A stretch of 64,000 nucleotides of DNA from Lichenicola sp965198655 (GTDB lineage Bacteria > Pseudomonadota > Alphaproteobacteria > Acetobacterales > Acetobacteraceae), in contig OZ240668.1 in NCBI GenBank assembly GCA_965198655.1, positions 2,914,001 through 2,978,000 on the forward strand, in the 5' to 3' direction. Below, one piece after another: positions 18,844 through 28,971 of this stretch (positions are counted from its first letter, which is position 1; every line of letters starts with the position of its first letter). The position numbers and the translations under genes were made by a program. Below the pieces are notes generated by a model. That model made no database searches, had not been told where the DNA came from, and saw nothing but the letters and a program-made list of their open reading frames with translations.

Positions 18844-19566
18844 TCAGGACCGGTCGTTGCCGTCCGGACCGGCCTGCGGCGCGTCCGCGGACCCGCCCGG
18901 TGCCGGCTTGCGCTGGCGCAGCCTGGCGCGGAGTGCCGCGAGCTCGGTCTCGACCGCGGTGTCGGCCTCGAGCCCCTCGATCTCCTGTTCCAGGGTGCGA
19001 CGGCCGAGGTCGTAGGACTCCGCCCGGCCTTCCAGCGCGTCGAGGTTGCGCTCGATCTGCTCGAAGCGGCCGAACGCGTTGCCGATGCGGTCGTCGTAGA
19101 TGCGCTCGCGCAGCTTGACCCGCGAGGAAGCGATGGAGGCGCGCGTCAGCAGCGCCTGCTCGCGCGACTTGGCCTCGGCGAGCTTGGCCTGCAGCTTGGC
19201 GATGTCGTCGTTCTGCTGCGACAGGCCGGCGACGATCTGCTTGTGCTGCGCGTCCAGGCCCTCGCGGGTCCTGGTCAGGTGGGTGCGCGCCTGCAACGCG
19301 CCGCGCGCCAGGTCGTCGCGGCCATGGGTCAAGGCGAGCTCGGCCTTGCGCTCCCATTCCGCCTCGTCGCGCGACAGGGTGGCGATGCGGCGCTCGATCT
19401 CCTTGCGCTCGGCGATGGTCTGCACCGCGGACGAGCGCACCTCGACCAGCGTGTCCTCCATCTCCTGGATGATCAGGCGGATGATCTTCCTTGGGTCCTC
19501 GGCCCCCGCGACGATGGCGTTGATGTTGGAGTTCACGATGTCGGATAGGCGGGAGAAGATGCTCAA
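18844..19566 (-). CDS. pspA: Phage shock protein A (PspA/IM30 family)
   Basis: Peripheral inner-membrane protein, an ESCRT-III-like coiled-coil family member that stabilises damaged membrane and restrains PspF. The protein is helical almost throughout. It opens with the amphipathic helix SIFSRLSDIVNSNINAI, followed by AEDPRKIIRLIIQEMEDTL, both diagnostic. I chose the TTG start at 19566 because GGAGG lies 8 bases upstream and the product then begins exactly at the conserved helix; this gives 240 residues, normal for the family. A sigma-54 promoter lies 58 bases upstream. Confidence 0.95.
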   Translation of the reverse strand: MSIFSRLSDIVNSNINAIVAGAEDPRKIIRLIIQEMEDTLVEVRSSAVQTIAERKEIERRIATLSRDEAEWERKAELALTHGRDDLARGALQARTHLTRTREGLDAQHKQIVAGLSQQNDDIAKLQAKLAEAKSREQALLTRASIASSRVKLRERIYDDRIGNAFGRFEQIERNLDALEGRAESYDLGRRTLEQEIEGLEADTAVETELAALRARLRQRKPAPGGSADAPQAGPDGNDRS

Positions 19567-19623
19567 CGGCTTGACCTCCGTTCCGGCGGCATGGGACGCG
19601 GCTCGCCCCTCGGGGATCATCAC

Positions 19624-19639
19624 AGCAGGTATCGTGCCA
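19624..19639 (-). promoter_or_regulatory. Sigma-54 (-24/-12) promoter of the psp operon
   Basis: On the minus strand the sequence is TGGCACGATACCTGCT. The consensus is TGGCAC-N5-TTGCW, so the -24 element is perfect and the -12 element differs at one base while keeping the essential GC. Predicted transcription starts near 19613, leaving a leader of about 47 bases before the pspA TTG. The neighbouring gene encodes the matching sigma-54 activator, PspF. Its binding sites should lie in 19640-19765 but I cannot define them. Confidence 0.85.
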
Positions 19640-19765
19640 CAGAGTAGCCTGACCAGGCTCGTCGCACAAACCACTGACAGGTTTGGTTTTTCTCCCCGGC
19701 TTGCGTCCCAGCCTGCTTCAACACACAGTGCGGACCGACATCACCATGGTTCGGAGGACCAACCC

Positions 19766-20869
<1,104 letters not shown>

Positions 20870-21563
20870 TCGCCGGGGAACAGCCGGCGCAGGGCCTCGA
20901 CTTTGGGCATGTCGTTGATGGCGATGTAGGGCGCGTCCGGGTTATGCGCGAGGTAGTCCTGGTGGTAGCCCTCGGCCGTGTAGAAGCCGCGCAGCGGGTC
21001 GATCCGGGTGGCGATCGGCGCGTCGTAGACGTGGGCGGCGTCGAGGCGGGCGATGTAGGCGCGCGCCGCCTCGGCCTGCGCCGGGGTGCTGGTCCAGATC
21101 TCCGAGCGGTACTGGGTGCCGCTGTCCGGGCCCTGGCCGTCGCGCTCGGTCGGGTCGAGCGCCACCGAGAAGAAGATCTGCATCAACCGGCCCAGCGACA
21201 CCTGGGACGGGTCGTAGGTGATCTGCACCGACTCCGCGTGGCCGGTGCTGCCGGTGCTGACGGTCTCGTACTGCGCGGTGTCGGCCGCCCCGCCGGTGTA
21301 GCCGGACACGGCGCGGCGCACGCCCTTCACGTGCTCGAACACGCCCTGCACGCCCCAGAAGCAGCCGCCGGACACGGTGATCTGCTGCAGGCCGCCGCCC
21401 CTCTCGGCGGGAACGGACAAGGCGGCGGGCACCAGCCGCGGCGCCTCCTCGGCGCGCCCCGGCCGCATCCCGGACAGGAGCAGCGAGGCCAGCAGGGCGA
21501 CGGCGCCGGCGAGCAGCAGGAACCTGGTGTTGATCATGGCGCGGATCTCCTTTGAAGTCGGGA

Positions 21564-22100
21564 TCAGGCGGCGTGCGGCGGCTGGACGCCGGGAGCGGGG
21601 TCGAACTTCAGCGCCGCCCCGTTCATGCAGTAGCGCAGCCCGGTCGGCTTGGGGCCGTCGTTGAACACGTGGCCGAGATGGCCGTCGCACTCGGCGCAGC
21701 GGATCTCGGTGCGCTGCATGAACAGCGAGTCGTCGTGGCGCTCGACCACGGAGCCCGCGATCGGCTGCCAGAACGAGGGCCAGCCGGTGCCGCTGTCGAA
21801 CTTGGCGTCGGAGGAGAAGTCGTGCAGGCCGCAGCCGGCGCAGGTGTATTGCCCCTTGCCGTAGAAGTGGTTCAGCGGCGAGGAGAACGGCATCTCGGTG
21901 CCGGCTTGGCGCAACACGTCGTACTGGGCCGGCGACAGCATCGCGCGCCACTCGGCGTCGGTATGGCGCAGCGGCGCCGGCGTCGGCGCCAGGACGGCGG
22001 CCAGGGCGCGCGGCAGGCGCCCGAGCGTCAGCGCGCCCGCAGCCAGGATGGTCGCGGCGCGCAGCACCTGCCTGCGCGTTCGGTGTTGAACGGTGGACAT
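21564..22100 (-). CDS. msrB: Exported peptide methionine-(R)-sulfoxide reductase MsrB
   Basis: Reduces R-form methionine sulfoxide. The 178 residues begin with a twin-arginine-type signal (TRRQVLRAATILAAG), suggesting folded export to the periplasm. The MsrB domain shows two zinc-binding CxxC pairs (CAGC and CAEC), GTGWPSF and the catalytic RYCMNG. I chose ATG 22100; an in-frame ATG at 22136 would add 12 residues before the Tat motif. It is the first gene of an msrB-msrA operon and is divergent from the CNNM/CBS gene. Confidence 0.94.
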   Translation of the reverse strand: MSTVQHRTRRQVLRAATILAAGALTLGRLPRALAAVLAPTPAPLRHTDAEWRAMLSPAQYDVLRQAGTEMPFSSPLNHFYGKGQYTCAGCGLHDFSSDAKFDSGTGWPSFWQPIAGSVVERHDDSLFMQRTEIRCAECDGHLGHVFNDGPKPTGLRYCMNGAALKFDPAPGVQPPHAA

Positions 22101-22199
22101 GCTTTGGCATCCCTGTTTCAGGCAGGATATAGGCATGATGTCGCCCGTGGACAGCGTTCGGTTATGCCACGCGTCGGCCGTGCCAACATACCGGATCCC

Positions 22200-23522
22200 A
22201 TGACCCTGCTGCTCGGACTGCTGGCGATCGTGGCGCTGATCGGCATGAGCGTCCTGATCTCGCTGTCGGAAATCTCGTTCGCAGCCGCGCGCGAGGTCAG
22301 GCTGCGCGCCCGGGCCGAGGCCGGGGACGCGCGCGCCACCCGCTTCCTCCAGCTCCGGCGCAACGGCGGCCAGGTGGTGACGGTGCTGCAGATCTGCCTG
22401 AACGCGGTCGGCGTGCTGGGCGGCATCGCCAGCGACGGGCTGCTGGCGCCGCCGCTGTCGGCGATCCTGCGCGGCCTCGGCGTGTCTGCCGCCGCCTCGG
22501 CACACCTGGGTGCTGTGGGCGGCTTCTGCCTGGTCACCGGCCTGTTCGTGCTGTTCGCCGACCTGCTGCCCAAGCGGATCGCCATGCTGGCGCCGGACCG
22601 GGTGGCGCTGGCGGTCGGCTGGTTCCCGGTGCTGGCGCTGCGCGTGCTGTTCCCGCTGGTCTGGGTGTTCAGCCGGATCGCCGACGCGATCCTGCGCCTG
22701 TTCCGCATCCCGGTCGTGACCGGCGCCGACCCGGTCACGCCGGAGGACCTGCGCGCGATCCTGGCCGCCGGCACCGCATCGGGCGTGCTGCTGGAGCAGG
22801 AGCACCGGCTGATCCAGAACGTGCTCGGGCTGCAGGACCGCTCGATCACCTCGGCGATGACGCCGCGCGACGAGATCGTGTTCCTGGACCTGCAGGAAAG
22901 CCTGGAAAGCCAGCGCGAGAAGGTGCGCGCCTGTCCGTACTCGCGCTACCCGCTCTGCGACGACGGGCTCGACACCGTGGTCGGCAGCGTGCGCGCGGAG
23001 GACGTGCTGGCGGTGGTGGTGGGCGAGGACGCCTCGCCGGAAGCGCCGGGCAGCGTGATGGGGCGGATGCGCCGCGACGTACTTTCGCTGCCCGACACGC
23101 TCAACCTGTGGGAAGCGCTGGCGCAGTTCGAGGCGCACGGCGCCGGCTTCGCGCTGATCGTCAGCGAGTACGCGGTCGTGGTGGGGGTGATCACCTTCAA
23201 GGACATCATGGGTGCGCTGATGGACGGGCTGGCCAACCCGTTCGAGGAGCAGGCGATCGTGCGACGCGACGAGAACAGTTGGCTGGTGGACGGGATCGCC
23301 GATCTCGGCGACGTGGTGCGCGCGCTGGGGATCGAGCGGCCGGGCGAGCTGGCCCCGGCGCCCGGCTCCTACGAGACGGTCGGCGGCTTCGTCATGCACC
23401 GGCTGCGACGGGTGGCGCGCAAGGCGGACCGGATCGAGGCGGCCGGCTACACCTTCGAGGTGGTGGACGTGGAAGGCTTCCGGATCAACCAGCTCCTGGT
23501 CACCCGGCAGAAGCCGGGGTGA
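22200..23522 (+). CDS. CNNM (DUF21)/CBS/CorC-domain membrane protein, hemolysin family
   Basis: 440-residue inner-membrane protein. Four hydrophobic segments in the DUF21/CNNM domain (about 1-165) start with LLGLLAIVALIGMSVLISLSE. A pair of CBS domains follows (about 205-335, with MTPRDEIVFLDL and GVITFKDIMG), then a C-terminal CorC_HlyC transporter-associated domain (about 350-438). Family members are linked to magnesium/cobalt or polyamine efflux; which applies cannot be read here. It starts at ATG 22200 and its stop overlaps the next gene as GTGA. Confidence 0.92.
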   Translation: MTLLLGLLAIVALIGMSVLISLSEISFAAAREVRLRARAEAGDARATRFLQLRRNGGQVVTVLQICLNAVGVLGGIASDGLLAPPLSAILRGLGVSAAASAHLGAVGGFCLVTGLFVLFADLLPKRIAMLAPDRVALAVGWFPVLALRVLFPLVWVFSRIADAILRLFRIPVVTGADPVTPEDLRAILAAGTASGVLLEQEHRLIQNVLGLQDRSITSAMTPRDEIVFLDLQESLESQREKVRACPYSRYPLCDDGLDTVVGSVRAEDVLAVVVGEDASPEAPGSVMGRMRRDVLSLPDTLNLWEALAQFEAHGAGFALIVSEYAVVVGVITFKDIMGALMDGLANPFEEQAIVRRDENSWLVDGIADLGDVVRALGIERPGELAPAPGSYETVGGFVMHRLRRVARKADRIEAAGYTFEVVDVEGFRINQLLVTRQKPG

Positions 23523-24331
23523 CCGATCCGGTCGCCCGCCTGCTGGGCCAAGCACGGGGCAGCCTGGAGGACGCGCGCCTGCTGGCGGAGCGCCGTCGGG
23601 CCAACGAGGCGGTGCTGACCAGGCTGGCGCTGCACCAGGCGCTGCAGGCGGTCAGCCTGTCGGACGGGCTCGACGCCGATGACGGGCTGCGCCTGGACAC
23701 GCTGTTCCGGCGGGTGTCGGCGGACCATCCGCAGGCGGCGCTGATCGAGCGGCTGCGCGAGGACGGGGCGCAGACCATCGCGGGCGTGTCGGAGCTGGTC
23801 GAGGCGCTGTCGGCGCCGCGGCCGGGGCCGGCGCCCCGGAAGGAGCCGGCCTCGGCGGCGGGAGCGTCACAACGGCGACCGGAGGCGGCGGGCGGGATGG
23901 ACGGGACCGGCGCGACCGCCCTGGCCGCCTCGCCGCAGGGCCGCGGCCGCTCCGCGCCGGCCGGCGGTGTCCCGTCGACCGCGTTCTGGACGCTGATGGA
24001 CCGCTGGCAGGTGCCGGACCGCGAGGCGCTGGCGTTGATCGGCCACCCGGGCGGCCTGACCAGGAAGGGCACCCGTCCGCGCTTTCGCCTCGGCGGCGAG
24101 GAAGCGGCGCGTTACGCCGCCCTGAAACGGCTGGACGCGGCACTCGCGACGCGCGGGATCGATCCGGCGTGCTGGGTGTCGACGCCCGGCGGTGGCCAGG
24201 TGCCCCGCGGCGAGGCTCCGCTCGCCGTGCTGACGCACGACGGCGAGGCCGGTGCCCGGCGGCTGCTCCGCCTGCTCAACCGTCAGGGCCTCGCCGCGGC
24301 GCTGACGGCGGGGAGCTACGGCCTGTTTTGA
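23519..24331 (+). CDS. Orphan MbcA/ParS/Xre-like protein with extra helical N-terminus
   Basis: 270 residues. The C-terminal third (about 160-265) resembles the MbcA/ParS/Xre toxin-binding fold: FWTLMDRWQVPDREALALIG, then GLTRKGTRPRFRL, and an end with AGARRLLRLLNRQGLAAAL. The N-terminal 100 residues are helical and begin ARLLGQARGSLEDARLLAERR, faintly HEPN-like, and a Pro/Ala/Gly linker joins them. No RES or other toxin gene is adjacent. The GTG start overlaps the CNNM/CBS gene stop by 4 bases, so the two are co-expressed. Function is unknown; the family assignment is by eye. Confidence 0.65.
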   Translation: MTDPVARLLGQARGSLEDARLLAERRRANEAVLTRLALHQALQAVSLSDGLDADDGLRLDTLFRRVSADHPQAALIERLREDGAQTIAGVSELVEALSAPRPGPAPRKEPASAAGASQRRPEAAGGMDGTGATALAASPQGRGRSAPAGGVPSTAFWTLMDRWQVPDREALALIGHPGGLTRKGTRPRFRLGGEEAARYAALKRLDAALATRGIDPACWVSTPGGGQVPRGEAPLAVLTHDGEAGARRLLRLLNRQGLAAALTAGSYGLF

Positions 24332-24349
24332 GGAGTCGGTTGGCCGAGG

Positions 24350-24530
24350 AAGCAAGGCCAGGGCCCTGCCCATCGATCTGCTTCGCAGCACCGATCTGCT
24401 GCGCAGCTCGGTCCACTGGCGCCGCCACGCGAAGCGTGCTCACGCACGACGGCCCCAGACCCCTATTCCTTAAAATCGGGTTTGAAGGGCTCCGCCCTTC
24501 ATGGGGTCCAGGGGCAAGGCCCCTGGGTCT
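24350..24530. repeat. Dispersed palindromic repeat, copy C, with internal insertion
   Basis: Module Y starts AGCAAGGCCAGGGCCCTGCC at 24351 and resumes at GGCCCCAGACCCCTAT (about 24451-24466). Between them about 80 bases of unrelated sequence, itself with short repeats (CGATCTGCTTCGCAGCACCGATCTGCTGCGCAGC region), replace the central hairpin. Module X follows at 24479-24530. It lies between convergent genes. Confidence 0.9.
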
Positions 24531-25679
24531 TCAACGTTCACCAAGGAACTCGCAGGCGTCGGCGAGGGCGTCAAGGGCCGGTCCGCCGCTGGTATGGCCG
24601 AGACCGATCCGCACCCGGTCCGCCGGCAGCAGCGCCAGCGTCGTCTGCCACAGGGCGCCCGGCAGCAGCAGGATCCCCTTCTCCCGCGCCAGGCGCTCGA
24701 CGAACGCGCCCGCACCTTCCGCCGCCAGGCAGCGCGGGTAGCCGATCGCCAGGTTGCGCACCGGCTCGGGCGCGAACAGCTCCGGCCGCGCCGCGATGAT
24801 CGCCTGCAGCCGGCGCCAGTTGGCCGCCCCGATGGCGCGCGCCGCCGGCACGATCTCTGCCTCCGCCGCCAGTGCGATCGCCGCCAGCACCGCGCTGCCC
24901 GCCGACAAGCAGCTCGACAGCGTGCTCTTGGCCACCAGCGCCGCGTCCAGCAGCGCCCGGTCTCGGCACGCCACCCAGCCGACACGCAGGCCCGGCAGGC
25001 CGAAGCCCTTGGACAGCCCGTTGATCGACACCCCGCGCTCGTACAGGTCGGCCAGCATCGGCGGCTGACGCGCGCCCTGCACCAGCTCGGTCTGGCGGTA
25101 GATCTCGTCGTTGACCAGCCACACCCCGCGCCGCCGGCACAGCGCCACCAGCGCCTCCAGGCGCTCCGGCGTCACCGAGGCGCCGGTCGGGCTGTTGGGG
25201 AAGTTCATCATCACCAGCCGGGTGTCGGGACGAAGCGCCGCCTCGATCCGGTCCGGATCGGGCTGCCAGTCCTCCTCCTCGCGCAAGGGAACGCCGGTGA
25301 CGGCGCCGAGCGAGCCCAGCATCAGCTCGGAGGGCTGGTAGATCGGCAGCAGCAGCACCGCGTGCGCGCCTGGCGGCAGCAGCACCCGCAGCACGCAGCT
25401 CACCGCTTCCTGGGCGCCGCCGCAGCACAGCACGTCGTCGGCCCCGAGTCCGCGGTGCCGGGCCGCCACCGCCGCACGCAGCGCCTGGCTGCCGCGCGGG
25501 TCGGTGTAGCCCAGGCGCAGCGCCTGCCAGCCGTCCCGCGCCTCCGGCGTCGCCAGCGACAGCAGCGACGACAAGGACAGCGTCTCGGAGTCGGACGGAG
25601 ACAGGTCGTGCGCCACGCGGCCGGTCCAGCGCGTCAGGAACTCGCCCAGGGCGAAGCGGTCGGCGCCCGGTGCGGTCAC
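24531..25679 (-). CDS. Class I/II PLP-dependent aminotransferase
   Basis: 382-residue fold-type I enzyme. Visible family features are the substrate-side MNFPNSPTGASVTPE, the cofactor Asp/Tyr segment VWLVNDEIYRQ, and the PLP-binding lysine in SINGLSKGFGLPGLRVGW. The length is typical of the aspartate aminotransferase superfamily. The exact amino-acid substrate is not evident. The GTG start at 25679 has no strong ribosome site but no better codon is nearby. Its stop directly abuts a dispersed repeat. Confidence 0.88.
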   Translation of the reverse strand: MTAPGADRFALGEFLTRWTGRVAHDLSPSDSETLSLSSLLSLATPEARDGWQALRLGYTDPRGSQALRAAVAARHRGLGADDVLCCGGAQEAVSCVLRVLLPPGAHAVLLLPIYQPSELMLGSLGAVTGVPLREEEDWQPDPDRIEAALRPDTRLVMMNFPNSPTGASVTPERLEALVALCRRRGVWLVNDEIYRQTELVQGARQPPMLADLYERGVSINGLSKGFGLPGLRVGWVACRDRALLDAALVAKSTLSSCLSAGSAVLAAIALAAEAEIVPAARAIGAANWRRLQAIIAARPELFAPEPVRNLAIGYPRCLAAEGAGAFVERLAREKGILLLPGALWQTTLALLPADRVRIGLGHTSGGPALDALADACEFLGER

Positions 25680-25920
25680 GGGCTCCGGTCCATCACGGAC
25701 GCCGCGCGGTGGACGCCGGGCAGCGCCGTCCGCACGTGGTCATCGCGTCGGTCCAGGCATCGGTTCGTGTCAGCTCCTGCCTCCGTGATCCGGCGGTTGC
25801 ATGCATTCAAGGCGTTCGTGGCGGGCGGATCGACGGGCTCCGTCCAACGGTTCTTCGTCACCATCAGCGGGTTGGTGACAGCGGAGGCCCGACGAGTCGG
25901 AACGACGTCGGCGTCACGGG

Positions 25921-26697
25921 CTAGTCGGCCGTCCCCTTGAGCACGCGGTCGAACAACGCCAGCATCCAGCCGGTCGCCTGCCGGAACAGCGCCGCATCGT
26001 AGCGCGGGCCCTCGTCGCGCAGGAACGCGTGCGCGGCGTTCACCTCGTGCCACTCGTAACGGGCGCCGACCTGCTCCAGCCGTTCGCGGATCGCCTGCCG
26101 CCCGGCGAAGGGCACGTGCGGATCCTGTCGGCCGAACACCCACAGGGTTTCGGCCCTTAGCGCTCCCATGCGTTGGAGGCTGTCGTCGGACCGGCCGGCA
26201 CCCAGCGTTCCCGAGTGGATGTCGGTCGGGTAGAAGCAGCAGGCGGCCGAGACCGAGGGGTCGAGTGCCGCGCGACAGGCCAGGTGACCGCCCAGGCAGA
26301 CGCCGAGCGTGCCGAGCCGGCCGGTGCAGGCCGGATGCGAGCGCAGGAAGGCGAGTGCAGCGGCCGCGTCGGCGTCGAACGAGGCGACCGGCTTGGTGAC
26401 CTTGAGCGCGTTGCCGCGCTCTGTGCCGGGGCCGTCGTAGCGCAGCACCGTGCCGGGCGGCTCGTACTCGTGATACACCTCCGGCACCGCTACCAGGTAG
26501 CCGTGGCCGGCCACGAAGGCGGCGAGGCGACGGATCGGGTCGGTGACCTGGTAGATCTCGGAGAAGAACAGGATGCCGGGATGGCGTCCGGGAACCGCGG
26601 GACGGAACAGGTGCAGGCGCATCGCGCCGGGCGTGCCCGGGTCGCCGGAGGCGGCGGGCACCGGCAGGTCCACGGCCTCGTCGTCCTGAATGATCAT
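25921..26697 (-). CDS. Dienelactone hydrolase family protein
   Basis: 258-residue alpha/beta hydrolase. The family triad is visible: nucleophile Cys in GVCLGGHL, Asp in FGRQDPHVPF and His in VNAAHAFLRDEG. The N-terminal LFFSEIYQVTDPIRRLA matches the oxyanion segment. Dienelactone hydrolases act in chlorocatechol breakdown but many relatives have other ester substrates, so the role is open. I chose ATG 26697 (MIIQDDEAV). The 240 bases between this gene and the aminotransferase hold nothing recognisable. Confidence 0.88.
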   Translation of the reverse strand: MIIQDDEAVDLPVPAASGDPGTPGAMRLHLFRPAVPGRHPGILFFSEIYQVTDPIRRLAAFVAGHGYLVAVPEVYHEYEPPGTVLRYDGPGTERGNALKVTKPVASFDADAAAALAFLRSHPACTGRLGTLGVCLGGHLACRAALDPSVSAACCFYPTDIHSGTLGAGRSDDSLQRMGALRAETLWVFGRQDPHVPFAGRQAIRERLEQVGARYEWHEVNAAHAFLRDEGPRYDAALFRQATGWMLALFDRVLKGTAD

Positions 26698-26880
26698 CGC
26701 ACCGGCGCTCCGTTCCAGCACCGCATCCTGAGGCTGGCGCGGGGCCGGCGCAACGCTCGGGCCAAAGGCCGGAACCCGGCTTCGGCGCGTTGAGCTGGAA
26801 CGGCTTTCCCGTCAAACTAGCGTTTTCGGGCTTGGCCCGAGCCCCTCCGCCGACGTCCTCCCCAGAAGGCTTGAGCACCC

Positions 26881-28761
26881 ATGCCGTTGACCTTTGACCG
26901 CGTGCTGGTCGCCGCAGCGCAGCTCGGCACGATCCTCGACAACGGCAAGCCGGCGGTGTTCGTGCCGGGCTGGAACCCGGCCTTCGCCTATTTCGGCCTG
27001 GCACCGGTGGTGGTGCTGTGCTTCCGGCACGAGGATGGACGGCAGGCGAGCTGGTACCTGGACGAGACGCTGGACCGGCGCGGCGGCACGGTGGCGGAGC
27101 TGTCGACGGAGCTGCGCCGGTCGTTGATGGAGGCGGCAGCGCTGCTGTTCGACGGGCTTTGGACCAAGATCATGCAGACCGCGGTGCCGCCGCCGCTGGA
27201 CGCGCGCGAGGCGGGCTTCTTCAAGATCCCCGAGGCGACCCGGGCGGAGATCCTGTCGCTCTACCTGGGCGGCTTCGAGGCCGGCACCCGCTTCGCGGCG
27301 GTGGACCAGCTCGACCCGGACCGGCCGGACAGCCAACTGGTCGATCTCGGGTCCCGCCGGCTGCCGCTGCAGCGCAGCCACCTGCACGCGCTGTTCAACC
27401 CCGGCGGGCTGCAGGGGCAGAACCACGCCTTCATCGAGCAGGGCCGGATGACCTTCCCGTCGCCGGTGGACGGACGGCCGATGACGGTGCGCCACGCGCT
27501 GGTGCTGCACGGCACGATCTACGCCTACCGCACGCTGGAGGAGGCGACCGGCACGGTGATGTTCCTGGTCGCCGGCGAGATCTTCTTCCGCCTGTCCGGG
27601 CTGTTCATTCCCGAGGGCCGGATCTGCATCGCGCTGCACCGCGACGCGATCCGGGCGCAGATGCCGGACATGTTCCGCGAGTTCTTCGCCCGTGTGATGC
27701 AGCACGGCGACCTGCTGGCGCGCTACTTCGCCAACGACCGCACCGTGCCGCTGCACGCCTGGCGCGGCGTGACCGCCATGCATATCGGCCACGTGCTGTG
27801 GAACGACATCTCCGGCATCGGCAACATCGTGGCCGCGGTCAGGCCGATGACGCTGCCGCGCTTCGCCTTGTTCGACTGCGAGATGGAGCCGGAGATGTAT
27901 GGCCCGCTCGACGCGATCTTTCCCGAGCTCAAGGGACTGGTCGACCGCAGCCCGAAGGGGTTCCAGGAATCGATTCCGTCCTTCTACGCCAACGGCCAGT
28001 GCCTGATCCGCTCGTCGGGCATGACCGTGACCCGGAGCGTGCGCACGCGTATCCTGGACACGGTGCGCCCGCTCGACCGCGCCTCGCCGGCCTCGATCTG
28101 CGCCCTGGCGCGCGCCGATGCCGTGCCGGTGGTGTTGTTCGGCATACGGGTCGAGAACCGCACCATGGTCAACCTCGAGGCGTTCTGCACCGCCCTGGTG
28201 GACCGGCTGTCGCGCACGCTGGGCGAGGCGGTGCTGGTGGTGGACGGGCACAACAGCCGGATCGGCGCACCGGACTCCTTCATCTGGAGCCACGGCGAGC
28301 ACGGCGCCAAGCGCCGCCCGATCGACATCGAGCGCGACATGGTGGACGCCATGCTGGAGCGGGCGCAGGGCACCGGGGTCGAGATCGTCAGCACGATCGG
28401 CATGCCGATCACCGAAAGCCTGGCCTGTGGGCGGGAAGCGTCGGCGCTGGTGGCGATCTGGGGGGCGGGGCTGGCGAAGTACCGCTGGGTCTGCAACATC
28501 CCCGGGCTGATAATCACCAACAACTGGAACCTGTCCAACCTCGGCGACCTGCACATCTACGACAACCCGCAGATGATGGAGGAGCCGACCGCGGTGCGGT
28601 TCATCGAGCCTGACGCGGTGGAGGACCTGCCCGAGGCACCCCTGGTGGTGCCGCTCGGCACCGGCTTCATCCCGTCGATCTGCAACTTCCGCATCGACGA
28701 GGCGAAGGCCATGGACGCGGTGGATGCGATGCTGCGGGAGCGGGTGACAGTCACGACGTGA
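26881..28761 (+). CDS. Uncharacterised protein, paralogue of 38216-40168 (possible glycosyltransferase-like)
   Basis: 626 residues, not a family I can name. Residues 29-61 hold the segment PGWNPAFAYFG, then RHEDG and WYLD, shared with two other proteins in this window. The middle contains IGHVLWNDISGIGNIV. The C-terminal half reads like a GT-B glycosyltransferase: alternating strands and helices with VLFGIRVENRTMV, VVDGHNSR, KRRPIDIERDMV and GAGLAKYRWVCNIPG. The last resembles the GAGL region of family 61 enzymes. There is no signal peptide or membrane helix. Paralogue 38216-40168 conserves each of these blocks in the same order. The glycosyltransferase reading is inference. The long antisense frame is a shadow. 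Confidence 0.8.
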   Translation: MPLTFDRVLVAAAQLGTILDNGKPAVFVPGWNPAFAYFGLAPVVVLCFRHEDGRQASWYLDETLDRRGGTVAELSTELRRSLMEAAALLFDGLWTKIMQTAVPPPLDAREAGFFKIPEATRAEILSLYLGGFEAGTRFAAVDQLDPDRPDSQLVDLGSRRLPLQRSHLHALFNPGGLQGQNHAFIEQGRMTFPSPVDGRPMTVRHALVLHGTIYAYRTLEEATGTVMFLVAGEIFFRLSGLFIPEGRICIALHRDAIRAQMPDMFREFFARVMQHGDLLARYFANDRTVPLHAWRGVTAMHIGHVLWNDISGIGNIVAAVRPMTLPRFALFDCEMEPEMYGPLDAIFPELKGLVDRSPKGFQESIPSFYANGQCLIRSSGMTVTRSVRTRILDTVRPLDRASPASICALARADAVPVVLFGIRVENRTMVNLEAFCTALVDRLSRTLGEAVLVVDGHNSRIGAPDSFIWSHGEHGAKRRPIDIERDMVDAMLERAQGTGVEIVSTIGMPITESLACGREASALVAIWGAGLAKYRWVCNIPGLIITNNWNLSNLGDLHIYDNPQMMEEPTAVRFIEPDAVEDLPEAPLVVPLGTGFIPSICNFRIDEAKAMDAVDAMLRERVTVTT

Positions 28762-28971
28762 TCGCGGGAGGGCAGCAGGGGAGGACCGGATGGGGCGCTG
28801 CACGGGCGGGGCGGAGGATCTCGGCAGGCGCGTTCAGCCGGCGCGAACCGAGCAACCGGCGCCGGCCCAGCCCGCTCCGGCGGCGCTTCCCGCACCTGTC
28901 GTTGCGTCGGCCGACGTTTCTGTGACCGCAGGCACCCCACGAGGCTCCTTCTGGCCCAACGGTGCCATCCC

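Noticed and set aside
26812..28803. 663-codon minus-strand frame
   Set aside because: Arg/His-rich shadow of the plus-strand gene, whose paralogue 10 kb away confirms the plus frame.
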